Shown in pieces: positions 24,840 through 34,748 of a stretch of DNA of 51,115 nucleotides. The stretch is from Lachnospiraceae bacterium. GTDB taxonomy: Bacteria > Bacillota > Clostridia > Lachnospirales > Lachnospiraceae. The notes below the pieces were generated by a model, which did no database searches, had not been told where the DNA came from, and worked only from the letters and a program-made list of their open reading frames with translations. Within the stretch, counting starts at the first letter, position 1. Each line of letters starts with the position of its first letter. The stretch covers positions 1 through 51,115 of the forward strand of contig JAGAMF010000001.1 of assembly GCA_017624855.1 (NCBI GenBank), written 5' to 3'. Made by a program: the position numbers and the translations under genes.

Positions 24840-25769
24840 TTACTGCGGAATAATCCATCCCTCATACTCTTCCTCGGTTAAAAACTCCTTTGGAACACGT
24901 ACTTGTATTTGGCATGTGTTAACATCTGTTTTATTTCCCGGGTTTTCCTGCTCTAATTCATATTGTAATGTAATGGTATTTCCATTTATTTGAACATCTT
25001 CTGTACGACAAAAGATATATGGCTCATCTCTTGTAAAAAAAACAACTAACAATCCAACTTCATTGAATTCTATATCGTAATCTCTTAAAGACATTCTTTC
25101 ATGAAATTCTATACCTTCCGCCATGGACAAAAACGCTTCATATTCTTCTTCACTTCTTATGATATATTGATTACTGCCATATACATCATATAAAGATTCA
25201 TCCGCTAAATCGTATGAAATATTTACTGCATACTCCTTATATAAGGTTACATCATCAGCATTTGGATAAATCGCATTTACAAAATTGCATCCGGAAAAAT
25301 ATTCTTTCGGCACAGCCGCTTCAAAGAAAAATCCGCCCATTATTTGTGGTTGCGGTCCGTCATCAGCATATACGCTATCATCACTCATCATAAAATAAAT
25401 TCTGTCTTCTGTTATCTTCAAACGATCAGCTTCAAGATCGTAAATTCCGGAAGATGTCTCATCATATGATAATACATAATTGTATTCTTCCAACGAATAA
25501 TTCTCTTTTAAGTTCTGAAGACTTCCTCCCAGTGAAAAACAATCTTCTGCAAAAATAAGTTGCTCTTCTGTTTCGATTATTACCGTACCATAGCGTATTT
25601 TCTCATATTCTTCCCTATAGCCACACTCATAGCTGCCAATGTATATGTCTCTGCTTGTATATATTGTTCCTTCTTCCTCTGTAATTTCCTCCGCATCAGC
25701 ATTATTACAACCTAAAAAACAACAAAACATTGATATTAAAATTAAGAACAACAAAGCAATCTTTTTCAT
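24840..25769 (-). CDS. Lipoprotein coupled to metF
   Basis: 309 aa. Signal peptide with lipobox CFLGC (Cys ~21) followed by an acidic linker; the mature domain is acidic and Tyr-rich (IYTSRDIYIGSYECGYREE near 37-55) without known motifs. Its ATG overlaps the metF stop by one base (TAATG), so translation is coupled to that of methylenetetrahydrofolate reductase. That pairing is odd for a surface protein and may simply reflect genome compaction. No homologue was recognised. Confidence 0.65.
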   Translation of the reverse strand: MKKIALLFLILISMFCCFLGCNNADAEEITEEEGTIYTSRDIYIGSYECGYREEYEKIRYGTVIIETEEQLIFAEDCFSLGGSLQNLKENYSLEEYNYVLSYDETSSGIYDLEADRLKITEDRIYFMMSDDSVYADDGPQPQIMGGFFFEAAVPKEYFSGCNFVNAIYPNADDVTLYKEYAVNISYDLADESLYDVYGSNQYIIRSEEEYEAFLSMAEGIEFHERMSLRDYDIEFNEVGLLVVFFTRDEPYIFCRTEDVQINGNTITLQYELEQENPGNKTDVNTCQIQVRVPKEFLTEEEYEGWIIPQ

Positions 25770-26635
25770 TACGCATTCCTCAACGCAACCACCGCATCAC
25801 TAATCTTCTTTGCAACCTCCGGCTGATTCATGGTATATAAATGCACACCGTCCACACCCTGACTCATTAAATCCACAACCTGATCAATCGCATAAGCGAT
25901 TCCGGCATCTCTCAATGCTTCGGGAGAATGCTCAAAGCGGTTCATCATTTTAACGAATTTGGCAGGAAGGCTGGCACCGCAGGTGGTAACCATACGCTCA
26001 ATCTGCGCCTTATTTACCACAGGCATGATTCCCGCTTCAATGGGCACATTAATGCCGGCAAGACGGGCTTTTTCCTGAAATTCATAAAACATGTTATTGT
26101 CAAAGAAAAGCTGAGATACCAGGTGCTCGGCTCCTGCTTCCACCTTCTTTTTTAAATTTAAAATATCGTCCACCATGTTGTCGGATTCGGGATGTCCCTC
26201 AGGGTAGCAGGCGCCGGATACATGAAAATCGCCTCGTGCTTTTATGTATGTAACCAATTCATTGGCATGCATAAAATCCGTCTGTCTGGGCAAGTCCGGA
26301 ACGATATCGCCACGGAGAGCAAGAATATTCTCGATTTTATACTCTTCGATTAATTTCAGAACTTCCTCAACAGATTCCTTGCTGGAATTTACGCAGGTTA
26401 AGTGCATCATGGCAGGAATATTGTACTGCTCCTGAATTGCTTTGCAGATATCTGCGGTTAAAACACTGGCTCCGCCGCCGCCTGCACCGTAAGTTACACT
26501 GATAAAATCGGGCTTACATTCCGATAATGCGCCCAATTTGGAATAAATACTGTCAATGGAACTTGTTTTCTTGGGGGGAAATACCTCAAAAGAAAATACG
26601 GTTTTTTTCTGGTCAAAAATCTCTGAAATCTTCAT
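25769..26635 (-). CDS. metF: 5,10-methylenetetrahydrofolate reductase
   Basis: 288 aa TIM-barrel flavoprotein reducing methylene-THF to methyl-THF for methionine synthesis or acetogenesis. Family landmarks are FEVFPPK with catalytic Glu (~17-23), FISVTYGAGG (~60-69), HLTCV (~88), ENILALRGD (~119-127), the substrate segment HPES (~160-163) and late AGIMPV. Standard length for a bacterial MetF. Upstream AAGGAG. No SAM riboswitch or T-box was recognised in the short leader. It is followed by the coupled lipoprotein gene. Confidence 0.93.
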   Translation of the reverse strand: MKISEIFDQKKTVFSFEVFPPKKTSSIDSIYSKLGALSECKPDFISVTYGAGGGGASVLTADICKAIQEQYNIPAMMHLTCVNSSKESVEEVLKLIEEYKIENILALRGDIVPDLPRQTDFMHANELVTYIKARGDFHVSGACYPEGHPESDNMVDDILNLKKKVEAGAEHLVSQLFFDNNMFYEFQEKARLAGINVPIEAGIMPVVNKAQIERMVTTCGASLPAKFVKMMNRFEHSPEALRDAGIAYAIDQVVDLMSQGVDGVHLYTMNQPEVAKKISDAVVALRNA

Positions 26636-26707
26636 TTATTTTTCTCCTTTTACCTTGTACATTCATTACAAAATCATTCCTTTTGCAACTTGCTGCACAA
26701 TTTCAAA

Positions 26708-26736
26708 CGACTGTGCCCCTGCACGGAACACAGTCG
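26708..26736 (-). terminator. Probable glgB terminator
   Basis: CGACTGTG (26708-26715) / CACAGTCG (26729-26736) with a 13-nt loop and only TTT after the stem on the minus strand. A weak terminator between glgB and metF. Confidence 0.45.
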
Positions 26737-26790
26737 CAATTACTTTTTTCAGAACACTTCACCTGCGAAGTAATTCATTTTCGCATACTT

Positions 26791-28773
26791 TTAAAATACA
26801 AACAATGCAGCTCCGTAAGCCGGAAGATTAAACTCTAAGTAATAAGGTTTACCGTCACACTCGCCCTTCTGTGCGGTAAGTTCTGCGGGGATAGCGCCTC
26901 CGTTGCCACCAAAACGCTTGTCATCGCTGTTGAGAATCAGTTTGTATTTCTTCTTCGCAGGCACGCCCACTCTGTAATTCTCACGACGCATAGGGGTCAT
27001 GTTCAGTACCACAAGAATGCGGTTCTTGTTCTCTTTCCCTTTACGATAGTAGCTGTAAATACTTCTGTCGCCGTCATCTGCGTTAATCCACTCAAAGCCG
27101 TCCCAACTGTTATCAATCTGGTACAAAGAAGGATACTTACGATAAATGCCAAGCAATTCCTTCATGTATTCCAACATACCCTTATTCAAATGGTTTTCAA
27201 GTAAGTACCAGTCAAGCTCTCTTGCTTCACTCCACTCTCTTTCCTGAGCAAACTCCTGACCCATGAAAAGAAGCTTCTTTCCTTCATGTGTAAACATAAA
27301 AGTATAACCCACACGAAGATTTGCGTACTTATCTACCTGATAACCGGGCATTTTATTTACCATAGAGCACTTCAAGTGAACCACTTCATCATGAGATAAA
27401 GGCATGATGTAGTTTTCGCTGGAATTATAACTCATGGCAAAGGTAAGCTTGTTATGATTACCCTTTCTAAAATAAGGATCCAGCTTCATGTATTCGCAGA
27501 AGTCATGCATCCAACCCATATTCCACTTAAAAGTAAATCCAAGGCCGTCATCTTCCGGTGCACCGGTTACCTTAGGCCATGCTGTAGACTCCTCAGCAAT
27601 CATGCACACGCCGGGGAAAGTACCGCGAACAACGGAATTCAAATGCTTGAAAAATTCAATTGCATCAAGGTTCTGGTTTCCGCCGTATTTATTGGCTACC
27701 CACTGGCCGTCCTGCTTACCGTAATCCAGATAAAGCATAGATGCAACCGCATCCACACGAAGACCATCGATGTGGAATTCTTTTATCCAGAACAATGCAT
27801 TGGCAATCAGGAAGTTACGCACTTCGTTTTTACCATAGTTAAAAATCTTGGTTCCCCAGTCGGGATGTTCGCCAAGGCGAGGGTCCGGATGCTCAAATAA
27901 ACAGGTTCCGTCGAACTCTGCCAAACCATGGGCATCTCTGGGGAAGTGTGCGGGTACCCAGTCAAGGATAACGCCGATTTTATTTTTATGAAGAAGATTT
28001 ACCAGATACTGGAAATCCTCAGGCGTACCGTATCTTGAAGTAGGTGCATAGTATCCGGTTACCTGATAGCCCCAAGAGCCGTCAAAAGGATGCTCAGCGA
28101 TACCCATCAATTCCACATGGGTATACTTCATTTCTTTTAAGTATTCAACGATTCTGTCCGCGAATTCTCTATAATTGTAGAAGCCTTCTTCGTCCTCTCT
28201 GGGATGACGCATCCAAGAACCGATATGGCACTCGTAGATTGCCATGGGCTCTTCAAAAACATTCTTGGAATCTCTGGATTCAAGCCATGCATTATCGCTC
28301 CACTTAAATCTGTTAATGTTAGCTACCTTAGATGCATTGCCGGGTCTCATTTCCGCATGATTTCCGAAGGGATCCGCCTTGTAGAGCTTCTTTCCTTCCG
28401 GTGTTTCAATGAGATACTTGTACATATCTCCTTCTTTTGCCTCTTTGATAAAAGCAGCAAAGACGCCGCCTTCACCTACTTCTCCCATGGGATGTGAGGT
28501 TTCGTTCCAATCGTTAAAAGAACCGATTACATGTACGCTTACGGCATTGGGGGCCCATACACCGAAGTGGATACCCTCTACGCCTTCTTCTACGGAAGGA
28601 TGCGCACCCAACTTCTTGTAAATGTCATAGTGTGTACCCTGTCCGAATAAATAGCAATCCGCATCCGAGATAAAAACTCTCTCGCCCTGTACGGCTTTGC
28701 TTGTTGTTTTTGTGCCTTCAGCTTTCTTGCTTTCGGCTTTTGCGGCTTTTACAGCCTTAGCTTTTTCTGCCAT
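26791..28773 (-). CDS. glgB: 1,4-alpha-glucan branching enzyme with Lys/Ala-rich N-terminal tail
   Basis: 660 aa. After a ~30-residue Lys/Ala-rich extension unusual for the family come a CBM48 domain (VWAPNAVSVHVIGSFNDW ~72-89) and a GH13 barrel. Barrel motifs are VILDWVPAHF, DGLRVDAVASM with the nucleophile Asp, CMIAEEST with the general acid Glu, and PLSHDEVVH. It makes alpha-1,6 branches in glycogen. The stop of the TPR-protein gene lies 17 bp upstream, so the two are co-expressed. No other glg gene is in the window, so the locus is detached from a glycogen operon. Confidence 0.93.
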   Translation of the reverse strand: MAEKAKAVKAAKAESKKAEGTKTTSKAVQGERVFISDADCYLFGQGTHYDIYKKLGAHPSVEEGVEGIHFGVWAPNAVSVHVIGSFNDWNETSHPMGEVGEGGVFAAFIKEAKEGDMYKYLIETPEGKKLYKADPFGNHAEMRPGNASKVANINRFKWSDNAWLESRDSKNVFEEPMAIYECHIGSWMRHPREDEEGFYNYREFADRIVEYLKEMKYTHVELMGIAEHPFDGSWGYQVTGYYAPTSRYGTPEDFQYLVNLLHKNKIGVILDWVPAHFPRDAHGLAEFDGTCLFEHPDPRLGEHPDWGTKIFNYGKNEVRNFLIANALFWIKEFHIDGLRVDAVASMLYLDYGKQDGQWVANKYGGNQNLDAIEFFKHLNSVVRGTFPGVCMIAEESTAWPKVTGAPEDDGLGFTFKWNMGWMHDFCEYMKLDPYFRKGNHNKLTFAMSYNSSENYIMPLSHDEVVHLKCSMVNKMPGYQVDKYANLRVGYTFMFTHEGKKLLFMGQEFAQEREWSEARELDWYLLENHLNKGMLEYMKELLGIYRKYPSLYQIDNSWDGFEWINADDGDRSIYSYYRKGKENKNRILVVLNMTPMRRENYRVGVPAKKKYKLILNSDDKRFGGNGGAIPAELTAQKGECDGKPYYLEFNLPAYGAALFVF

Positions 28774-28790
28774 TTTTGTTTTCCCCCAAA

Positions 28791-31736
28791 TTATTCAAAA
28801 TCTTTTTCTTTTAAAATAATTTTATCATTTTCATCATAACGCTTACGCATAATAATGCTTGCAACCTTGGAAAGGCCCCCTTTGTTCGCCTTATGCATTG
28901 CGTTATCCATGATCTCTTTTATTTCTGCTACGGTTACGGTATGATTTCCGGCCTGCAACTCGGCAATTTTTTTATACAATGCCAACTGCGCCATATTATC
29001 AATACTGAAACCTGCCTCATCGGCATAACGGGTTCCGTAGCTTACCAACATATCCGCGTTCATGGTAAGGATATCCATTCTTGCATTGAAGAACTCGCCA
29101 ATCACTTTGGCTCTTCCAAGAAGAGTATCCATTGCTTTCTTTCTGTCCATCAGGATAACAATAATGCCGTTGGCATCCTGGTTTAATTCCTGAATCATGG
29201 AACGCATGGTCTGGCTGGTAATTTTACCTGCATCCTCAACCAATAAAGCACCGTTTACCAATTTCTTGAACACATTGGATATATCTCTGTTATTCAATTT
29301 ATCTGCTTCAATTTTAGCAACTTTTCCGGAGAAATTGTCATCGCCGGTACGCACATAAGAAACAATCAACTTAGCCATCTGCAAAGCGGTTTCCTTGGAA
29401 TCGGCGGTAATCACTACATTGCCTGTATAAGCAGCCAATGTAATCTTCTCCAAAGTATCAAGAATCTGCTTTTTCATCTTCTTAGAGTACAGGAACGGTT
29501 TAAAAAGGTCTTTCTCCTCATCGGTTAAATCCTTATGTTCCGCCATTTCCTGCTCGTCTTCGGATACTACATCATCCTGCTCCTGAATATTGTACTCGCT
29601 CACGGGTACTTCCTCCGGTATTTCTGATATTTCTTCTTCGGGAACGCCGTCCACTTCCTTCCAGATTCCTCCGGGAATGGCTTCCGTAACGGAACCGTAG
29701 AAATTGCCTTCGCCAACTGCCGCGAAATTGGATGAATCCTCAGATTCCGCAACTACGGCTTCTTCTGCTGCCGGTGCTTCCGCAATTTCTTCCGAAACCG
29801 TTTCAACTTCCGGCATTGCTACCACTTCTTCAACTGCATTCTCAGTAGCAACGACTGCTTCCATAACTTCCGCTTCTGCCGCAACCTCTGCAACTTCTGT
29901 GGTTGCCGCAGCTGCTGCCACGGGTACTGCCGTATCCGCAATACCTGCCACAACGGATTCTGCGATTACCACCTGCTCAATGGCTCCCGATGTGGTAGAC
30001 AAATCTCCTGTAAACTGGGAAACAATGGTTTCGGCATTTTCCTCAGGCGCTTCTTCCGGAGTGATAACCGTAGCTTTTACTTCGGGAATTTCTTCTGCTG
30101 CCGTCTCAATCAATTCATCCGTAAGTTCTTCGATTACAGGCTCTTTTACATCTTCTTCCCGGACAGCCCCGGGAATAATCACCTGTTTTGCGTGATTTTC
30201 AAGGGCCTTCTCCAACTCATTGTCCTTGGCGATACTATTGTTTTCCAGTGATGCAAGAATGTCGTTTTGGTAAGATTCATCAAAATCAGTAAACATCTTA
30301 CCGGTATGCTGAAGCACGGTCTTGCGTACTTCTTCCTGCATCTTCTGTTCTCTTTCTTTTTTCATCTTTTCCCAGTCGGCTAAAATATCCTGGATATTCA
30401 TCTGACCGGTAATCTGCTTCTCAACCACTCTCTCCTCATTTACGCCGGCCAGACTAATCTGTCCGTCCTTCTCCTGAGCGAGATATCTTTCATATGCTCC
30501 CGCATTTCCTGCCATCGGCGCGGTATTCTGCATATTCTGTATAAAAGACTGCTGCCCGGGAATTTCCGAAGCCACAACCTCTCCATCTTCTTCATAGCGG
30601 ATTTCCTGCACATCTCTGGTCTGCACACGGGCTGTATCTCCGGTTACAACCGCAGCCTCAACAGCCGCATTGTTAATGTATTCCGCAGGAATCTCCTGTG
30701 TACCCTCATCCAAATCCTCAATTAACTGTCCCTTAGACTGAGGAGGCTCTGTACCTACATATTCCTGAGCAAAACTTTCCTTAAAAGCTTCCATCTCAGG
30801 TGTGGTTCCCGCTACGCTCTGAGGCGTAGGAATCTGATAACGCATATCTGCGGTTTGATCTGCAAAAAATACTTCCTGCGCATCCGCGGGAATGGTGTTG
30901 TGGTATACCGTCTGATCTTCACGGTTAACGCCGGTAGGCTGAATCGGTTTGGGTTCATCCTCTATGTAGGCTTTTAAATTCTCTGCAAGCTCAGCCTGAA
31001 GGTCAATGGTGTTAAACTTACCCATGTTAATGGTTTTAACACGGAAATCGTCTTCCAACTCAATTTCACCTGTATTACGCTCTTTCGCAGCCTGTGCCGC
31101 AATCTGAATCTTCTCTTCGTTACGCTTATCGTACTTTTCCTGCTGAGAAGGAGTCAAAGGCTCATGAAGCATTTTAAGTTCCATGGCTTTCACAACCGTA
31201 GGACCGTCCACGAACCATAAAATCAAATCGTCGCAGGCCTCTACACACTTCGCCGCAAGTCCCTGGCGGTGGTACAGATATGCCAGTTCATATTCCATCT
31301 CTTCCACACGGTCTTTTCTCTTTAATGCTTCCAAAAGCTCAATCTTCGTATCGAAACCGGAACCGCAAGCGTCCAAAATCTGATAACGAAGAATAAAATG
31401 AGCGGGGTCTCCGGGCGCAAGGGCCACATAATCCTTATAGTAATTGGTTGCCTGCTCAATATCGTTTAATTCAAGACAAACTTCACACAACGCATAAACC
31501 ACCGATTTATTGTTGGGATTACGGTCAATGGAATATTCATAGATGTTGCGGCTGTCCTGATAGCGTCTGTTTATTCTGTAAAGCTCACCGATTCTTGCCA
31601 AAGTTGATGCACTTTTTACACGTCTCCAGTCAATGGAATCTGCCAGCTGTGCCGCATCTGCGTACTTCTGGTTCTTCATTAACTTCTCAATCTCTTCGGA
31701 ACGGAGCTTAAATTCATATCTATCCAAAGTATCCAC
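28791..31736 (-). CDS. Large TPR protein with acidic linker and degenerate AAA-like C-terminal domain
   Basis: 981 aa. Residues ~1-215 are TPR-like helices (YADAAQLADS, YQDSRNIYEYSIDRNPNN). Residues ~215-700 form a long Glu/Ala/Val-rich, low-complexity linker. Residues ~740-981 look like an AAA+ domain: NVVITADSKETALQMAKLIV at the Walker A position lacks the GK[ST], and IIVILMDRKKAM resembles the strand after Walker B. It is probably a nucleotide-binding-dead scaffold. The GTG start at 31736 overlaps the AGAGGTGG site; a TTG at 31727, 5 nt after that site, is an alternative. Pairing with glgB hints at glycogen-related assembly, which is inference. Confidence 0.6.
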   Translation of the reverse strand: MDTLDRYEFKLRSEEIEKLMKNQKYADAAQLADSIDWRRVKSASTLARIGELYRINRRYQDSRNIYEYSIDRNPNNKSVVYALCEVCLELNDIEQATNYYKDYVALAPGDPAHFILRYQILDACGSGFDTKIELLEALKRKDRVEEMEYELAYLYHRQGLAAKCVEACDDLILWFVDGPTVVKAMELKMLHEPLTPSQQEKYDKRNEEKIQIAAQAAKERNTGEIELEDDFRVKTINMGKFNTIDLQAELAENLKAYIEDEPKPIQPTGVNREDQTVYHNTIPADAQEVFFADQTADMRYQIPTPQSVAGTTPEMEAFKESFAQEYVGTEPPQSKGQLIEDLDEGTQEIPAEYINNAAVEAAVVTGDTARVQTRDVQEIRYEEDGEVVASEIPGQQSFIQNMQNTAPMAGNAGAYERYLAQEKDGQISLAGVNEERVVEKQITGQMNIQDILADWEKMKKEREQKMQEEVRKTVLQHTGKMFTDFDESYQNDILASLENNSIAKDNELEKALENHAKQVIIPGAVREEDVKEPVIEELTDELIETAAEEIPEVKATVITPEEAPEENAETIVSQFTGDLSTTSGAIEQVVIAESVVAGIADTAVPVAAAAATTEVAEVAAEAEVMEAVVATENAVEEVVAMPEVETVSEEIAEAPAAEEAVVAESEDSSNFAAVGEGNFYGSVTEAIPGGIWKEVDGVPEEEISEIPEEVPVSEYNIQEQDDVVSEDEQEMAEHKDLTDEEKDLFKPFLYSKKMKKQILDTLEKITLAAYTGNVVITADSKETALQMAKLIVSYVRTGDDNFSGKVAKIEADKLNNRDISNVFKKLVNGALLVEDAGKITSQTMRSMIQELNQDANGIIVILMDRKKAMDTLLGRAKVIGEFFNARMDILTMNADMLVSYGTRYADEAGFSIDNMAQLALYKKIAELQAGNHTVTVAEIKEIMDNAMHKANKGGLSKVASIIMRKRYDENDKIILKEKDFE

Positions 31737-31837
31737 CTCTTACAATTGCAAATTGGTTATGTACATTATTAACCCATGTTACTATTTTTAAGTTTACCAC
31801 AGGCATAATACAATGTCAAAAAGAGAATATAAAAAAA

Positions 31838-31864
31838 GAGCCGAAAAATACCTGTTTTCGGCTC
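31838..31864 (-). terminator. Terminator of the HMGL-like lyase gene
   Basis: GAGCCGAAAA (31838-31847) / TTTTCGGCTC (31855-31864) with seven T on the minus strand, 33 bp after the stop codon at 31897. Confidence 0.85.
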
Positions 31865-31896
31865 CCAAAATTTTACAATTTTTATGATAAAATTCA

Positions 31897-32874
31897 TTAC
31901 TCCATGTGGTCTAACAATTCCTGATAAAATCTGGAGTAGTCAATTCTCCCTTCACCCATAAATTTAATGGCTGCGGAAGGGTGAGAGTTCATAATCCCCG
32001 TTAAAAGGTAGGGGATATCGTATCCCCATAAACTCCCCTTTTCGATTTCCTCCTTAATGTAAACCTGCACAAAATCCATAATCGGTACAAGGTTGTAACG
32101 AGGATTACGCAAGAAGGATAAAAGAGATTCCATGTAACAGTTGCCTGCACCACGGCCCATACCGCTTACGGTAGCATCCGCAAGGCTGGCACCGATACTC
32201 AATGCTTCAATGGTATTGGCATATGCAAGCTGCTGATTGTTGTGAGTATGCACACCAATCTTTTTACCGTGTTTCGCGGCAACTTCCATGTATTTATGTG
32301 TAAGTCGGCGAATCTGCTCGGGATAAAAAGCACCGAAACTGTCTACCAAGTAGATGTAATCCACATCGCATTCCGCAAGGATTTCGAGACCGTTATCAAG
32401 TTCTTCTTCACGGACTTTGGAAATCGCCATAATGTTCGCAGATGTCTCATAACCCTTCTCATGAGCGTCCTGAATCATCTCAATGGCTGCGGGAATCTGG
32501 TGAATGTAAGTTGCGGTACGCACCAGGTCAATTACACTGTCTTTCTTGGGAATAATATCGTTCTTGTAATCGGTTCTTCCCACATCGGTCATAACCGAAA
32601 TCTTCATATCAAAATCATTGGTACCCACAACGGCACGAATATCTTCTTCCTCACAGAATTTCCACTTACCGTAGTCTTCCTTCTTAAAAATCTCCTTAGA
32701 TGCCTTATAACCGAATTCCATGTAATCGACACCGGCTTTTATGTTGGCGCGATACAATGCTTTTACGAATTCATCTGAGAATCCGAAATTGTTAACCAGA
32801 CCGCCGTCACGAAGCGTACAGTCCACTACCTTAATGTCAGGTCTAAAAGAAATTAAATTACCTTTGTTCTGCAT
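31897..32874 (-). CDS. HMGL-like DRE-TIM metallolyase (aldolase-type)
   Basis: 325 aa. The signature VVDCTLRDGG (~16-25) and the metal-binding HTHNN (~213-217) define the DRE-TIM superfamily (HMG-CoA lyase, homocitrate synthase and 4-hydroxy-2-oxovalerate aldolase). SGMGRGAGNCYMESL (~236-250) follows as in aldolases. It is shorter than homocitrate/isopropylmalate synthases and lacks a regulatory domain. A 4-hydroxy-2-oxoacid aldolase-like reaction is plausible, but no partner dehydrogenase lies nearby. Such proteins also occur in polysaccharide loci. It is a single-gene unit. Confidence 0.75.
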   Translation of the reverse strand: MQNKGNLISFRPDIKVVDCTLRDGGLVNNFGFSDEFVKALYRANIKAGVDYMEFGYKASKEIFKKEDYGKWKFCEEEDIRAVVGTNDFDMKISVMTDVGRTDYKNDIIPKKDSVIDLVRTATYIHQIPAAIEMIQDAHEKGYETSANIMAISKVREEELDNGLEILAECDVDYIYLVDSFGAFYPEQIRRLTHKYMEVAAKHGKKIGVHTHNNQQLAYANTIEALSIGASLADATVSGMGRGAGNCYMESLLSFLRNPRYNLVPIMDFVQVYIKEEIEKGSLWGYDIPYLLTGIMNSHPSAAIKFMGEGRIDYSRFYQELLDHME

Positions 32875-33047
32875 TTTTCCGCCCTTCTTTCTTATTTTTG
32901 ATATAAAATACTGCGTCTGACTGCTACTTACTGACTTTTGTCACTTTAAAGCGTAACACTTCAACGCGTTAAACTGTTATACAGAATACTCCTTTTATAA
33001 AAGAATGTCAAGGGGAATTTTAGATTATTTCGAAGTATAAAAACAAA

Positions 33048-33086
33048 GCGGGTCCGTATCATGTATATATTATGATACAGACCCGC
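33048..33086 (-). terminator. Long hairpin terminator after rsmA
   Basis: GCGGGTC.GTATCAT (33048-33062) pairs with ATGATAC.GACCCGC (33072-33086). It lies 7 bp after the rsmA stop; the T-tract is weak (TTTGTTTTT). Confidence 0.75.
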
Positions 33087-33092
33087 GTCCTC

Positions 33093-33950
33093 TTATTTCA
33101 ACAAATCACTTAATCTTGCAAACTCTTCCAATGTAAAAGTCTCACCTCTTACACTTTCCGGCTTACCCATGGCCTCCAATGCTTCCAGAACCTGCTCCTT
33201 TGTCACATTTAAGTCCGCCGCATGAGTCAGGCCGTTCACCAGAGTTTTACGACGCTGCTGGAACGAAGCCCTGATAATGCGGAACATAAAAGCTTCATCC
33301 TCCACTTTTACGGGAGTATTATCGTAGACTTTTAAGCGGATTACCGCGCTGGCCACATTGGGCTTGGGAATAAAGCAGTTGGGGGATACCACGGTCACCA
33401 CCTCAGCCTTGCAATAGTAAGCTACCGCAAGAGAAAGGGCACCATAATCCTTGGTTCCCGGTCCCACCTGCATGCGCTCCGCCACTTCCTTTTGTACCAT
33501 AATGGTAATGCTGTCTAAGGGAACATGGCTTTCGAGCAAGCCCATAACAATGGGAGTTGTGATATAATACGGAAGATTTGCCACCACCTTAATGGGGCGG
33601 TTATTGTTATGCTCCGCCACCAGCTTGGCAATATCCACTTTTAACACATCTTCGTTTATAACCGTTACATTGTCGTACTCTGACAAAGTATCCGCCAAAA
33701 TGGGAATCAGTGCCTTATCGATTTCCACCGCAATGACTTCACGGGCACGCTCCGCCAGATACTGGGTCATAGTGCCTATTCCGGGGCCGATTTCCAGTAC
33801 GCAGTCGTCTTCCGTAATCTCTGCGCTGTCTATAATTTTCTCTAAAATATGGGTATCAATCAGGAAGTTCTGGCCGAACTTCTTCTGAAAATGAAACCCG
33901 TGTTTATTTAATACCGCGGCTGTATTGCCGGGATTTCCTAAATATGCCAT
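33093..33950 (-). CDS. rsmA: 16S rRNA dimethyladenosine transferase
   Basis: 285 aa. It dimethylates the two adjacent adenines of the 16S 3' hairpin during ribosome maturation. Motifs are KKFGQNFLID (~23-32), VLEIGPGIGTMTQYL (SAM site, ~51-65), AVEIDKAL, VVANLPYYITTPI with the catalytic NLPY (~124-127) and RRKTLVNGL. Standard length. It follows tatD by 30 bp in the same direction, the usual Firmicutes neighbourhood (tatD-rnmV-rsmA) but without rnmV between them. Confidence 0.96.
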   Translation of the reverse strand: MAYLGNPGNTAAVLNKHGFHFQKKFGQNFLIDTHILEKIIDSAEITEDDCVLEIGPGIGTMTQYLAERAREVIAVEIDKALIPILADTLSEYDNVTVINEDVLKVDIAKLVAEHNNNRPIKVVANLPYYITTPIVMGLLESHVPLDSITIMVQKEVAERMQVGPGTKDYGALSLAVAYYCKAEVVTVVSPNCFIPKPNVASAVIRLKVYDNTPVKVEDEAFMFRIIRASFQQRRKTLVNGLTHAADLNVTKEQVLEALEAMGKPESVRGETFTLEEFARLSDLLK

Positions 33951-33980
33951 AAAAGTTCCTCTCGTATCCGATTCAATTTA

Positions 33981-34748
33981 TTATTTATTTAAGAACAACT
34001 TCATCCCATTCTCGTAAGTCACCCGCTCAACTTCTTCCGTGCTTATGCCTTTAATTTCGGCGATTTTCTCTACGACATAAGGCAGGTATAAAGAAGAATT
34101 GCGCTTACCGCGATACGGTACCGGTGTCAAATAAGGGCAATCCGTTTCCAGTAAAATCCGCTCCAACGGAATCTCCTCCACCACTTCCACCAGCTTCTTG
34201 GCGTTTTTATAAGTGCAGACACCACCTACACCGATATAAAAGCCCATCTTTATAACTTCTTTGGCAATCTCCGGTGAATAGGAGAAGCAATGCATAACGC
34301 CCCTGTACTCACCCTCTGCCATCTCATGCAGAATATCCAGGGTATCCTTCGCCGCTTCTCTGGAATGAATGATAATGGGAAGGTTTACCTCCCGCGACAA
34401 CTCAATCTGTCGGCGAAACCACTTCTTCTGAATCTCTCTGTCCGGCTCATCCCAGTAATAGTCCAGTCCGATTTCTCCTATGGCTACCACCTTCTCGTCT
34501 GCTGCCAGTTCTTTTAACCGATCCATATCCTTCTCCGTTATGGGAAGAGTATCTGTAGGATGCACACCCACCGCCCCATAAATAAAAGGATATTTCTTCG
34601 CCAAAGCAAAGGTGCGCTCCGTAGACTCCATGCTGGCGCCCACATTGATCACATATTCAATTCCGTTTTCCCGCAAGCTTTCCAGAAGACTGTCTCTGTC
34701 CTCATCAAAAGCATCATCGTCAAAATGTGCATGACTTTCGAATATCAT
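33981..34748 (-). CDS. tatD: TatD family DNase/hydrolase
   Basis: Start chosen at the ATG 34746-34748 (GGAGC 8 nt upstream), giving 255 aa; a longer in-frame start at 34793 has a poor site. Metal-binding motifs are complete: SHAHFDD (~5-11), GEIGLDYYW (Glu ~93), IIHSREA (His ~129), MHCFS (His ~154) and LETDCPYLTP (Asp ~204). TatD proteins are metal-dependent 3'-exonucleases active in DNA repair. It is the first gene of the tatD-rsmA pair. Confidence 0.93.
   Translation of the reverse strand: MIFESHAHFDDDAFDEDRDSLLESLRENGIEYVINVGASMESTERTFALAKKYPFIYGAVGVHPTDTLPITEKDMDRLKELAADEKVVAIGEIGLDYYWDEPDREIQKKWFRRQIELSREVNLPIIIHSREAAKDTLDILHEMAEGEYRGVMHCFSYSPEIAKEVIKMGFYIGVGGVCTYKNAKKLVEVVEEIPLERILLETDCPYLTPVPYRGKRNSSLYLPYVVEKIAEIKGISTEEVERVTYENGMKLFLNK

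Noticed and set aside
26636-26790. Possible SAM riboswitch or T-box before metF
   Set aside because: The leader is short, has only the weak glgB terminator-like stem and none of the conserved core motifs of these elements.
29704-30195. 163-aa Ser/Thr/Ala-rich + strand ORF
   Set aside because: It is the reverse strand of the Glu/Ala/Val-rich linker of the TPR protein; biased codons on one strand leave the other open.
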